64,000 nucleotides of DNA, from positions 2,108,001 to 2,172,000 of the forward strand of contig NZ_CP189850.1 in the NCBI RefSeq assembly GCF_050271975.1, in the 5' to 3' direction. The position numbers were made by a program, and so were the translations under genes. The notes below the pieces were generated by a model. That model made no database searches, was not told where the DNA came from, and worked only from the letters and a program-made list of their open reading frames with translations. Origin of the DNA: Litorimonas sp947503715 (GTDB lineage Bacteria > Pseudomonadota > Alphaproteobacteria > Caulobacterales > Maricaulaceae). Positions 1 through 7,717 of this stretch are shown piece by piece. Position 1 is the first letter of the stretch; each line of letters opens with the position of its first letter.

Positions 1-1
1 G

Positions 2-808
2 GAAACGGCAGATGGTCTGCCGTCGCAAGTCGTCCTGATTGATACACCGGGTATCTTCTCCCCTAATGAGAGTGACCGTCTTGCCAAGTCCATGGTCCAC
101 GCCGCATGGACGGGTGCGAATGACAGTCAACTCGTCGTTCACGTGGTCGATGCGCCCGCTTGGTTGCGGCAAGAGGCAGGGGATGGTTCTGCGCAGGACC
201 GCCTTTCGGTTGATGATACGAAGAGCGTGCAATCGGGATTGAAAAAGCGCAAATCGAAAGCCTTCCTCGTCCTGAACAAGGTTGATGAAATCCCGCATGA
301 TGAATTGCTGCCATTGATCGCTGTGTTCAGCGAAATGGAAATCTATGCCGAGATTTTCATGACCTCTGCTACGAATGGGGAGGGCGTCGAGACACTCTCC
401 ACCGCGCTTGCAGAAGCCATGCCGGAAGGCCCGCTCCTCTATCCCATCGACCAAGCCGCCGATATCCCATCCCGTCTCATGGCGGCGGAAATCACGCGCG
501 AAAAGCTCTTCCTCCGCCTCCATGACGAACTGCCCTATATGAGCATGGTCGAGACGGAGAGTTGGAAGGAATTGAAATCCGGCGATGTCCGTATTCAGCA
601 GGTTATCTATGTCCGTCGCAATTCGCAGAAACCGATTGTGCTCGGCAAGAATGGCAAGACCATAAAGGATATTGGTGCGGCCTCGCGGAAGGATATGAAG
701 GATTGGCTCGGCCGGAATGTGCATCTCTTCCTCTTCGTGAAAGTCCGCGAGAATTGGCGCGAAGATAAAGCCCGTTATTCCGGCATGGGCTTGGAGTTTG
801 ACGTCTAG
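2..808 (+). CDS. era: GTPase Era, C-terminal part (5' end outside window)
   Basis: Era is a GTPase that binds the 3' end of 16S rRNA and helps mature the small ribosomal subunit. The reading frame is open from base 2, so the P-loop lies upstream of the window. The visible part begins just before the G3 switch motif DTPGIF, followed by the G4 motif NKVDE near base 280. The last ~100 residues form a type II KH RNA-binding domain with the loop LGKNGKTIKDIG, which is the usual Era ending. It is followed after 3 bases by recO, as in many alphaproteobacteria. The family assignment is secure; the truncation is a window effect. Confidence 0.95.
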   Translation, partial: ETADGLPSQVVLIDTPGIFSPNESDRLAKSMVHAAWTGANDSQLVVHVVDAPAWLRQEAGDGSAQDRLSVDDTKSVQSGLKKRKSKAFLVLNKVDEIPHDELLPLIAVFSEMEIYAEIFMTSATNGEGVETLSTALAEAMPEGPLLYPIDQAADIPSRLMAAEITREKLFLRLHDELPYMSMVETESWKELKSGDVRIQQVIYVRRNSQKPIVLGKNGKTIKDIGAASRKDMKDWLGRNVHLFLFVKVRENWREDKARYSGMGLEFDV

Positions 809-811
809 ACC

Positions 812-1552
812 GTGGACTGGTCCGCCGACGGATATATCCTGAGCAGTCGCAAACACGGCGAAAGCTCGGCCATTATTGAAGTCTTCACGCGGGAGAAGGG
901 CCGTCACCCCGGTCTCGTGCGCGGCGGTTCGGGGCGTCGAATGCGACCTGTTCTTCAGCCCGGAAATCATGTTACCGTTGAATGGCGGGCAAGGATGGAA
1001 GATCATCTCGGCTATTACACGCTCGAGGCCATCGATAGTCGCGCGGCGGAATTGATGGATGACCGCCTGAGCCTTGCGGCGCTGAATGCGCTCTGCGTGA
1101 TGACGCGTGAATTGTTGCCGGAACGTGAAGCCTATCCCGCCTTGCATGACGTGTTCTCCATCGTCGTCTCCCAACTTGATAATCCCGAAGTCTGGCCCGC
1201 GCTCTATGTGCGGTGGGAGGCCGGATTGCTCTCCGCGCTCGGTTACGGCCTCGACCTGTCAGAATGTGCGGCGACGGGTGTGACGGATAATCTGACCCAT
1301 GTATCGCCGCGCTCGGGACGCGCTGTTTGCGCGTCCTCTGCCGCGCCCTATGGCGAGAAGATGCTCCGCTTGCCAGGGTTCATGCGCGGTGAGGGAACAG
1401 CGACGCCCGAAGATATCTGGGCGGGTCTACGCCTGACGGAATATTTTCTGGAAACCCGTGTGCAGTGGGAGGTCAACCGCACACTCCCCGATGCGCGCGC
1501 CGCCATGGTCGACCGTCTTTTCGCGGAAGGGTATGCGAGCCGTCCCCAGTAA
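812..1552 (+). CDS. recO: DNA repair protein RecO
   Basis: RecO acts in the RecFOR pathway, displacing SSB and loading RecA on gapped DNA. The 246-residue product has the family's usual length. It starts with an OB-fold-like N-terminus (residues ~1-80, including the SSRKHGESSAIIEVFT stretch) and continues into the helical domain. The conserved CAATG and later cysteine region around residues 150-175 resemble the C-rich segment of other RecO proteins. I chose the GTG at 812 because it lies 3 bases after the era stop and gives the correct N-terminus, which indicates translational coupling to era. Confidence 0.93.
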   Translation: MDWSADGYILSSRKHGESSAIIEVFTREKGRHPGLVRGGSGRRMRPVLQPGNHVTVEWRARMEDHLGYYTLEAIDSRAAELMDDRLSLAALNALCVMTRELLPEREAYPALHDVFSIVVSQLDNPEVWPALYVRWEAGLLSALGYGLDLSECAATGVTDNLTHVSPRSGRAVCASSAAPYGEKMLRLPGFMRGEGTATPEDIWAGLRLTEYFLETRVQWEVNRTLPDARAAMVDRLFAEGYASRPQ

Positions 1553-1618
1553 ATCTGTACTTTCCCGCGCAATCTCCGTCCGGCTTTGATAGCGTGATAT
1601 AACTGATTCGAATGAAAT

Positions 1619-3895
1619 GTGAGTGAGATGGCGAAGCCACCCAAGACCAAGACACCGAAAGGTGAAATTCCAGAGAATGCGATTATCGAAGAACATTTCG
1701 ATACCGCGCTCTCGACCCGCTATCTCGCCTATGCGCTGTCCACGATTACCCAACGGGCGCTGCCGGATGTGCGCGACGGGTTGAAACCCGTTCACCGCCG
1801 CATTCTCTACGCCATGCGACAGCTAAAATTGAACCCCGAGAACGCGCATAAGAAATGCGCGCGGATTGTCGGTGACGTGATGGGTCAATATCACCCGCAT
1901 GGCGATGCCTCGATTTATGACGCGCTCGTCAAACTCTCGCAGTCCTTTTCCGCGCGCTATCCGCTTGTCGACGGGCAGGGGAATTTCGGCAATATTGACG
2001 GCGATAGCCCTGCCGCGATGCGCTATACCGAAGCCAAAATGACGGCAGCGGGTGTGGCGCTGCTCGAAGGACTTGATGAAGACGCGGTCGATTTTATCCC
2101 GACCTATAATGAGGAAGACGAGGAGCCGCTGGTTCTGCCAGCAGGTTTCCCGAACCTGCTGGCAAATGGCTCGCAGGGCATCGCGGTCGGCATGGCGACC
2201 TCCATTCCGCCTCACAATGCGGCGGAGCTCTGCAACGCGGCGCTGCACCTCATCAAGACGCCGAATGCGCGGGTCGAGACTCTGATGAATTACGTGCTCG
2301 GCCCCGACCTCCCGACCGGCGGCATTATTGTCGAGCCGAAAGAGTCGATGCTGGACGCCTACACGACGGGCAAGGGCGGGTTCAAAGTCCGCGCACGCTG
2401 GCATGTCGAAGATGTCGGACGGGGCCAATACCAGATCATCATCACCGAAATTCCCTATCAGGTTCAGAAGTCCCGCCTGATCGAAAAACTGGCAGATATA
2501 ATCGAGCAGAAGAAATCGCCCGGTCTCGTCGATGTCCGTGATGAATCCGCTGAAGATATCCGCATCGTGCTGGAACCGCGTAGCAAGAATATCGACGCGG
2601 CGCTCCTGATGGAAAGCCTGTTCAAGATTTCTGAACTGGAGAACCGCGTCAGCCTGAACATGAACGTGCTCGACGCCACGCGGACGCCGCGTGTGATGGA
2701 TCTGCGGGAAGTCCTGCAAAGCTGGCTCGACCATCGCCGCGAGGTCCTGCTGCGTCGTTCGCGTCAGCGTCTGGCGAAAATTGCCGATCGTCTGGAAGTC
2801 CTCGACGGCTACATGATTGCGTTTCTGAATATTGATGAGGTCATCCGCATCATCCGTTTCGAGGACAAGCCAAAACAGGAACTGATCGCGAAATTCTCAC
2901 TCACGGAACGTCAAGCAGAGGCCATTCTGAACATGCGCCTCCGCGCGCTGAACAAGTTGCAGGAGATTGAGATCAAGGGCGAGCATGACAAGCTCTCCGC
3001 CGAGCGGGACAAGTTGAATGAACTCGTCTCGACTGACAGCCTGCAATGGGACGCGATCGCGGAACAGGTGAAATCCGCCCGCGATATGTATGGCCCCAAG
3101 ACTGAGATTGGCAAACGCCGCACGACATTCGATGTTGCGCCTGAAATCGATGTCGACCTCTCCACGGCCTTTATTACCAAGGAACCCATCACGGTCGTGA
3201 TGTCCGAAAAGGGCTGGATCCGGACGATGAAGGGCAAGATGGAAGATCTCTCCGGCTTGAAATTTAAAGAGGGGGACAAGCTCGGCTTTGCCGTCCATGC
3301 GGAGACAACGGATAAAATTATCATCTTCGCCTCCAACGGAAAATTTTACACGCTCGGCGCGGATAAATTGCCGGGCGGGCGCGGCAATGGCGAACCTATC
3401 CGCTTGATTGTCGACCTCGAAAATGACCACACACCAATCGGGATGTTCGTCCATGATCCGACACGACAATTAATCGTTGCGAGTTCTGAAGGTTATGGAT
3501 TCCGAGTGAATGAGAGCGATATCATTGCCTCGACGCGTGGTGGTCGGAAGACCCTGAATGTTAAAGGCGACTCGGAGGCCGTGCGCGTCATTCAGGTGAA
3601 AGGCGAGAAAATCGCAACGATTGGCGAAAACCGTAAAATCCTTGTTTTCAATGTTGAAGAGCTTCCCGAAATGGCGCGGGGCAAGGGTGTCCGCCTCCAG
3701 AAATATAAGGATGGTGGGCTTGCCGATCTGACAACGTTTAAAGCGGAAGAAGGCCTGAGCTTCCTCGACACATCTGCCCGCAGAAACGAGGTGCCGGACT
3801 GGAACCTGTTGGAGGGCAAACGCGCCCAAGCGGGCCGCATGGCCCCCAGAGGATTTGCGAGGAAGCCAAGCTTTGATCCTGCGAAGGGTTTGTAA
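1619..3895 (+). CDS. parC: DNA topoisomerase IV subunit A (ParC)
   Basis: This is the DNA-cleaving subunit of topoisomerase IV, which decatenates daughter chromosomes together with ParE. The N-terminal ~500 residues form the breakage-reunion domain. AAMRYTEAK around residue 135 contains the active-site tyrosine, and RPLxDVRDGLKPVHRRI-like sequence lies near residue 45. The C-terminal beta-pinwheel is short and lacks the GyrA box, which favours ParC over GyrA, as does the 758-residue length and the position after era-recO. The GTG at 1619 gives the longest product. An in-frame ATG at 1628, preceded by GAGTGAG, is an equally plausible start. Confidence 0.93.
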   Translation: MSEMAKPPKTKTPKGEIPENAIIEEHFDTALSTRYLAYALSTITQRALPDVRDGLKPVHRRILYAMRQLKLNPENAHKKCARIVGDVMGQYHPHGDASIYDALVKLSQSFSARYPLVDGQGNFGNIDGDSPAAMRYTEAKMTAAGVALLEGLDEDAVDFIPTYNEEDEEPLVLPAGFPNLLANGSQGIAVGMATSIPPHNAAELCNAALHLIKTPNARVETLMNYVLGPDLPTGGIIVEPKESMLDAYTTGKGGFKVRARWHVEDVGRGQYQIIITEIPYQVQKSRLIEKLADIIEQKKSPGLVDVRDESAEDIRIVLEPRSKNIDAALLMESLFKISELENRVSLNMNVLDATRTPRVMDLREVLQSWLDHRREVLLRRSRQRLAKIADRLEVLDGYMIAFLNIDEVIRIIRFEDKPKQELIAKFSLTERQAEAILNMRLRALNKLQEIEIKGEHDKLSAERDKLNELVSTDSLQWDAIAEQVKSARDMYGPKTEIGKRRTTFDVAPEIDVDLSTAFITKEPITVVMSEKGWIRTMKGKMEDLSGLKFKEGDKLGFAVHAETTDKIIIFASNGKFYTLGADKLPGGRGNGEPIRLIVDLENDHTPIGMFVHDPTRQLIVASSEGYGFRVNESDIIASTRGGRKTLNVKGDSEAVRVIQVKGEKIATIGENRKILVFNVEELPEMARGKGVRLQKYKDGGLADLTTFKAEEGLSFLDTSARRNEVPDWNLLEGKRAQAGRMAPRGFARKPSFDPAKGL

Positions 3896-3948
3896 GGCCT
3901 CCTTTCCGAAAAGCGAAAGCTGCGACCGACGATCTGCGCGTGCGGCGA

Positions 3949-4262
3949 GGGTACTCAATTCGTAAGCGGGACAGCCCGCAGGGTCAGTACCCACGATGGG
4001 ATACCAAATATAATAACTGTGTTTTACGCGGGTGTGACCCTGCGGCGGTGGTTTGTATCACGACGGCCCGTATTATGCCCCCGGAGTCAGTGCCTGACCC
4101 AGCTCATCGTGTTGTCAATACGATGCACCAAGCCCGACCTGCCGGTCGGCTCTCGAACAGTGATAGGTCCGGCACAGGCTTGGGGCTTAAATCCAAGCTG
4201 CTCAACCCCACCGTCTTTCAGACCGATCAGAAAGCGCTAATCTGTCCCGTGTCTGAAAGAAC
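3949..4262 (-). ncRNA. candidate structured RNA of unknown family
   Basis: The gap after parC has no convincing gene but several perfect complementary arms. These are a 10-bp stem (4214-4223 with 4251-4260), a 7-bp stem (4128-4134 with 4177-4183) enclosing a 5-bp hairpin (4135-4139 with 4144-4148), a 6-bp hairpin (4105-4110 with 4120-4125), and a 7-bp stem (3949-3955 with 3986-3992) enclosing GCGGG-ACAG-CCCGC. On the minus strand a TATATT box at 4274-4269 lies about 7 bases before the outermost 10-bp stem, so I favour that strand. I could not match it to RNase P RNA, tmRNA, SRP RNA or 6S RNA by their signature sequences. Strand and ends are guesses. Confidence 0.35.
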
Positions 4263-4348
4263 GAGATGAATATAGCGCAGGTTCGATAAGTGGGGATCAT
4301 TCTTTTCTAAATGTAGGATTGGCCAGCGACATTGGCGCCGCACACCAA

Positions 4349-4472
4349 TTGTCATCCCGACGTTGAGGCGGGACCAGCAGTTTTATCGATTGACGCGAGT
4401 ACACAGTATCACGGTGTCATTCCTCCAATAGCCTCCGCTGGGCTGACCCAGGCTAAGCCCGGGGTGACAGAT
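4349..4472. repeat. degenerate REP-like inverted repeat element
   Basis: The left edge reads TTGTCATCCCG...GCGGGACC and the right edge reads GCCCGGGGTGACA, so the ends are inverted copies of a TGTCAtCCCG core. The same core forms the cleaner element at 18401-18491. The centre is divergent. It lies between parC and the bactofilin terminator and contains no supported gene. Confidence 0.5.
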
Positions 4473-4533
4473 GGGTGGGAGTTGTCAAAAGCGTGGATTA
4501 ATCTCCGCATAAACGTGGATTAAGTTTTAAACC

Positions 4534-4562
4534 AAAAAAAACCCGCCTCAAGGGGCGGGTTA
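4534..4562 (-). terminator. rho-independent terminator of the bactofilin operon
   Basis: AACCCGCC at 4540-4547 pairs with GGCGGGTT at 4554-4561 around a 6-base loop. Read on the minus strand, the stem is followed by a run of eight T residues (4533-4540 region). It lies 23 bases past the bactofilin stop codon and is the clearest terminator in the window. Confidence 0.9.
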
Positions 4563-4584
4563 TTCCGGTCATTTATTGTCAGAA

Positions 4585-5025
4585 CTAAGCAGATTTCGCC
4601 GCTTTAATCGGAGTCGGAGACGCCGATTTGCGTGCACATTTCCCATCAAAGAAGGCGCCATTGGCGATCATCAACTGATCCTGCACGAGATCGGCTTGAA
4701 CATTCGCTGTTTCTGCGAGCTCAACCACATTGGCATCAACTTTTCCCGTGACTTTACCGCGGATATGACAGTTTTTTGCGATGATTTTTCCGTTCACGGC
4801 ACCTTGCTCACCAATCGTGATATTGCCGGCATGGACATTGCCGTCGAGGCGCCCGTCAATCTGTACGTCTCCATCGGTTTTGATGTCGCCAGTAATAACG
4901 ATGTCCCGTCCTAGAATGGATGGGATACCTGCAGCAGAGCTGGATTTTGTGGGAGAGGCCATGGGTGTCGCTTTCGGTTTAGCTGCACCGGAAGATTGGG
5001 CCGGTCCGTTAGTTTTATTGAACAT
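4585..5025 (-). CDS. bacA: bactofilin (BacA/CcmA family)
   Basis: Bactofilins polymerise without nucleotides into filaments that position cell-wall enzymes and shape stalks or curvature. The 146-residue protein has a disordered Ser/Ala/Lys/Pro-rich N-terminus (~1-35). A right-handed beta-helix core with regular repeats (DIVITGDIKTDGDVQIDGR and following, ~37-120) comes next, then a short basic tail. This is the classical bactofilin layout. It overlaps the upstream M23 peptidase gene by 11 bases, which implies coupled expression. In stalked budding relatives such as Hyphomonas a bactofilin works with such a peptidase. Family call is firm; the symbol is by analogy. Confidence 0.9.
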   Translation of the reverse strand: MFNKTNGPAQSSGAAKPKATPMASPTKSSSAAGIPSILGRDIVITGDIKTDGDVQIDGRLDGNVHAGNITIGEQGAVNGKIIAKNCHIRGKVTGKVDANVVELAETANVQADLVQDQLMIANGAFFDGKCARKSASPTPIKAAKSA

Positions 5026-6223
5026 AAAGTCCTGCTTTCAAGAATTTGCTGGGGTCATAGGCGCGACCCTGGAAATGAACTTCGTAATGGAGATGTGTTG
5101 CCGTACTTCGTCCCGTGTTTCCCATGCCGCCGATTTCAAAGCCTTCTTCAACAGTTTGGCCACGTTTGACAAATGTCTTATGCAGATGGGCATAACGTGT
5201 CTTAAACCCGTGCCCGTGATCAATTTCGACAACGCGGCCATAGGCACCGCGCCGTCCGACATAGGTAACAATCCCACCACCTGTTGCGACAATCGGCGTG
5301 AGCCGTTGTCCGCCAAAATCCAACCCGTGATGAAATGTAGGCCGCTTTGTGAAGGGGTCTGAGCGCACACCGAATGTCGAAGTTTGATAGGTTTCAACGC
5401 CAACAGGATGTCCCATCGGAAGGGATTTGACGGCGCTGTCCAAAGCGTCGACTTCGGCAACACGGGCTTGGATGGCACTCACGCGCGACACAAAACCCGT
5501 GTCCGTATTCGTAACCATTTCAAGCGGGACATAAGGACCGCCTTTTCCATAAGGTGATTCCGCTAAAACGGTCTCAATGTCCATCTCGGTTGAAAGGATG
5601 AGGGCGCGATTGCGTTCAATTCTATCGAGTGTTTCCTCCTCAGCCGTGAGTAGGAACTGATCCTGAGTCTGGCCCAACATGTTCAGGGAACTGTCAATAT
5701 CCAAACCCGTGGCGAGGGAGGCCGTCTTGATTACATCACTTCGCGCTTCACGCGGGGCGGTGTCACGCGCCGTCGGGGCCATCAAGACACGGTTGGACGC
5801 ATAGTCGATCTGCCCTGCACTTGTAATTGGCATGGCCGATGTAGAGCCCATGATTTGCGAAAGGGTTTGATGTTTTTCTTCCAGCGTGCGCGCCATCGCT
5901 TCGAAACTGGCGCGCTGTTCGGCGAGCATGAGTTTCGTATTATCTTCTTTGGCTTTGGAGTCGGCAAGCAGGCGTTCATATTGAGCTTTAACATGGCGGA
6001 CTTCCTGTGCGGAGGACCGCAACGGGTTATTACCGACCAGCATGTTGATCATGGTGAAAAGGCACCACAGGGCCATTACGGAAATGGCCGAGACCACGGC
6101 GAGCTGCAGCTTCGTCGTCAGGACGTAATATTTTACTTCACCGCCGGAGCGGAGGTAAATCTGGCGTTCGGGGAAGTGGCGCAAAATGTTTGAGCGCACG
6201 TCACCAATAACGTCGTTTAGCAT
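5015..6223 (-). CDS. membrane-anchored M23 family murein endopeptidase (LmdC-like)
   Basis: This is a predicted peptidoglycan DD-endopeptidase anchored in the inner membrane. One transmembrane segment (~38-60, LAVVSAISVMALWCLFTMI) follows a cytoplasmic N-terminus. A periplasmic coiled coil (~75-130) comes next, and a C-terminal LytM/M23 domain (~280-395) carries the zinc and catalytic motifs HHGLDFGG, HGHGFKTRYAHL and HLHYEVHF, so it looks active. The overlap with the bactofilin gene and the short cytoplasmic N-terminus suggest that the bactofilin scaffold recruits it, as described for the BacA-LmdC pair in stalked budding bacteria. A CtrA-type site lies ~85 bases upstream. Confidence 0.9.
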   Translation of the reverse strand: MLNDVIGDVRSNILRHFPERQIYLRSGGEVKYYVLTTKLQLAVVSAISVMALWCLFTMINMLVGNNPLRSSAQEVRHVKAQYERLLADSKAKEDNTKLMLAEQRASFEAMARTLEEKHQTLSQIMGSTSAMPITSAGQIDYASNRVLMAPTARDTAPREARSDVIKTASLATGLDIDSSLNMLGQTQDQFLLTAEEETLDRIERNRALILSTEMDIETVLAESPYGKGGPYVPLEMVTNTDTGFVSRVSAIQARVAEVDALDSAVKSLPMGHPVGVETYQTSTFGVRSDPFTKRPTFHHGLDFGGQRLTPIVATGGGIVTYVGRRGAYGRVVEIDHGHGFKTRYAHLHKTFVKRGQTVEEGFEIGGMGNTGRSTATHLHYEVHFQGRAYDPSKFLKAGLYVQ

Positions 6224-6306
6224 AAATCCCCGGTCATGTTCTCGTCCCCACGCCTATTAATCATAGTCACATCATCGTGTTCAAGGGTGATTGGGTGCCT
6301 TTACAG

Positions 6307-6321
6307 TTAAATTAATCTTAA
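6307..6321. promoter_or_regulatory. putative CtrA binding site (TTAA-N7-TTAA)
   Basis: TTAA at 6307-6310, seven bases ATTAATC, then TTAA at 6318-6321 exactly match the full CtrA consensus. It lies in the 131-bp gap upstream of the M23 peptidase-bactofilin pair, about 85 bases before the start codon. That is a sensible position for cell-cycle control of a morphogenesis operon. The surrounding sequence is A/T rich, so a chance match is possible. Confidence 0.5.
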
Positions 6322-6354
6322 TTTATCAGCCACCACGCTAAATTAACGCATTAT

Positions 6355-7167
6355 TTACAGTGTTTTGGCCGCTAATGGCATATAATAGGCGGTCGAGAGG
6401 CCCGCCAGCGTTCTAGCCTTTTCATTAAAAGGTGATTTTACCTGTCCGCGGAAGTGCTCCCGGACCAGCGTGTGGAACCACGATTCGGGGTGTTGCGCGT
6501 GTGTTTTGGCTAAATATTGAAACCATCTCGCACCCGTTGCGACGTGGCCGATTTCCTCATCATATATGATTTGGAGCAAGCGCGCGCTTTCGGTATCGCC
6601 GACACTTATCAAGCGTTTGATCATGCCCGGCGTGACGTCCAGTCCGCGTGCTTCCAACACGAGCGGCGCAATCGCGACACGGGCGGCAAAATTATCTCGC
6701 GTTGACTGTGCCGCTTCCCATAAGCCGTTATGCGCAGGGTAATCACCATAGGCGAGGCCGAGTTGGTCCAGACGATCTGCGAGCATAATGAAATGTCGTG
6801 CTTCGTCATCACAGACAGAGGACCAATCATCGATAAATGAGGCGCGGTCTTCATCTGCAATATCCGAATGGAGTGCGAACCGCGCAATCATATCCGCAGC
6901 CAGATCAATCGCGTTTAGCTCGATATGTGCAACAGCATGGAGGAGGGCACCTCGACCTTCCGGTGATCCCAATCGCCGACGCGGCACCTGCATGGGCGGG
7001 ACGAGCTCAGGCTTGGCAGGACGTGCGGGTTGAACTGGCAGGTCTGCGATCGGTGCGCCAATATCTACATGCGCCCTCCATTCCGCCCGCATATGTCGGG
7101 CAGCGGCGGCTTTCTCCCTCGGATCAGCCGTCAGAAGGATATCACGGGCGAGGGAGAGAGCAGGCAT
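6355..7167 (-). CDS. DUF455 family ferritin-like protein
   Basis: The 270-residue protein matches the DUF455 family, a ferritin-like four-helix group of uncertain reaction that is often compared with the tRNA hydroxylase MiaE. Probable di-iron ligands are visible as the E-x-x-H pairs in DDEARHF (~140) and EEIGHVATG (~200), together with the glutamate of HIELNAIDLA (~103). It follows the peroxiredoxin gene with a 3-base gap on the same strand, so the two are likely co-transcribed. A role in oxidative or iron metabolism is inference from this neighbour only. Confidence 0.8.
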   Translation of the reverse strand: MPALSLARDILLTADPREKAAAARHMRAEWRAHVDIGAPIADLPVQPARPAKPELVPPMQVPRRRLGSPEGRGALLHAVAHIELNAIDLAADMIARFALHSDIADEDRASFIDDWSSVCDDEARHFIMLADRLDQLGLAYGDYPAHNGLWEAAQSTRDNFAARVAIAPLVLEARGLDVTPGMIKRLISVGDTESARLLQIIYDEEIGHVATGARWFQYLAKTHAQHPESWFHTLVREHFRGQVKSPFNEKARTLAGLSTAYYMPLAAKTL

Positions 7168-7170
7168 CGC

Positions 7171-7644
7171 TTATGCGGCGTGTGCCGTCAGCGTTTCCAA
7201 CACTTCGGCAACATGACCTTTTACACGCACCTTTGGCCATATATGCGCAATTTTACCATCCGGACCGATCAGGAAGGTCGCGCGCTGGATGCCCATATAA
7301 GTCTTGCCATACATGCTCTTCTCGACCCAGACGCCGTAATCCTCAGTCACTTTACCTTCGAGGTCCGCGCCAAGAATGATATTGAGTTCTTGCTTTGCGA
7401 TAAAATTGTCATGCTTTTTCACAGAATCGCGGGAGACACCGACGATCTCGGCATTCAGTGCAGCAAAGTCGGATTTATGCGCTGTGAATTCTTTACCTTC
7501 CGTCGTGCAGCCGGGCGTGTTGTCCTTTGGGTAAAAATACAAAACGAGATATTTCCCTGTGAAGTCGGACAAGCTGACGGTCTCGCCGCCGTCGCGGGGC
7601 ATTGTGAAATCGGGGGCTGTATCACCTATGGCTGGCTGTGTCAT
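7171..7644 (-). CDS. bcp: thioredoxin-dependent peroxiredoxin, Bcp/PrxQ type
   Basis: This is a thiol peroxidase that reduces hydrogen peroxide and organic hydroperoxides in the cytoplasm. The 157-residue AhpC/TSA-fold protein has the PrxQ signature FYPKDNTPGCTTEGKEF around residues 37-53, whose first cysteine is the peroxidatic one. The resolving cysteine that many Bcp proteins carry five positions later is a lysine here, so it probably works as a 1-Cys type or uses an external thiol. GAGAGAAG lies before the ATG. It leads a two-gene unit with the DUF455 protein and is divergent from the AsmA-like gene. Confidence 0.92.
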   Translation of the reverse strand: MTQPAIGDTAPDFTMPRDGGETVSLSDFTGKYLVLYFYPKDNTPGCTTEGKEFTAHKSDFAALNAEIVGVSRDSVKKHDNFIAKQELNIILGADLEGKVTEDYGVWVEKSMYGKTYMGIQRATFLIGPDGKIAHIWPKVRVKGHVAEVLETLTAHAA

Positions 7645-7717
7645 ATCTTCTCTCTCTACTTGTTAATGGCAGCATTTATGGATTTATACGGGCCATGCCT
7701 ATAGTCGGGACGGGAAT

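Noticed and set aside
1823..2734. 303-codon frame on the minus strand
   Set aside because: It is the antisense shadow of parC; the product shows no domain.
3940..4269. 109-codon open frame after parC
   Set aside because: It lies over the structured region, has no ribosome site, and its product is low-complexity with no fold-like pattern.
3896..4330. RNase P RNA, tmRNA, SRP RNA or 6S RNA
   Set aside because: None of the signature sequences I know (RNase P GAGGAAAGTCCGGGC, an alphaproteobacterial proteolysis tag, the SRP GGAA tetraloop region) is present on either strand; a covariance search could still change this.
3896..4330. Cobalamin riboswitch suggested by GCACTGAC
   Set aside because: The other riboswitch elements are missing and no vitamin B12 or transport gene follows.
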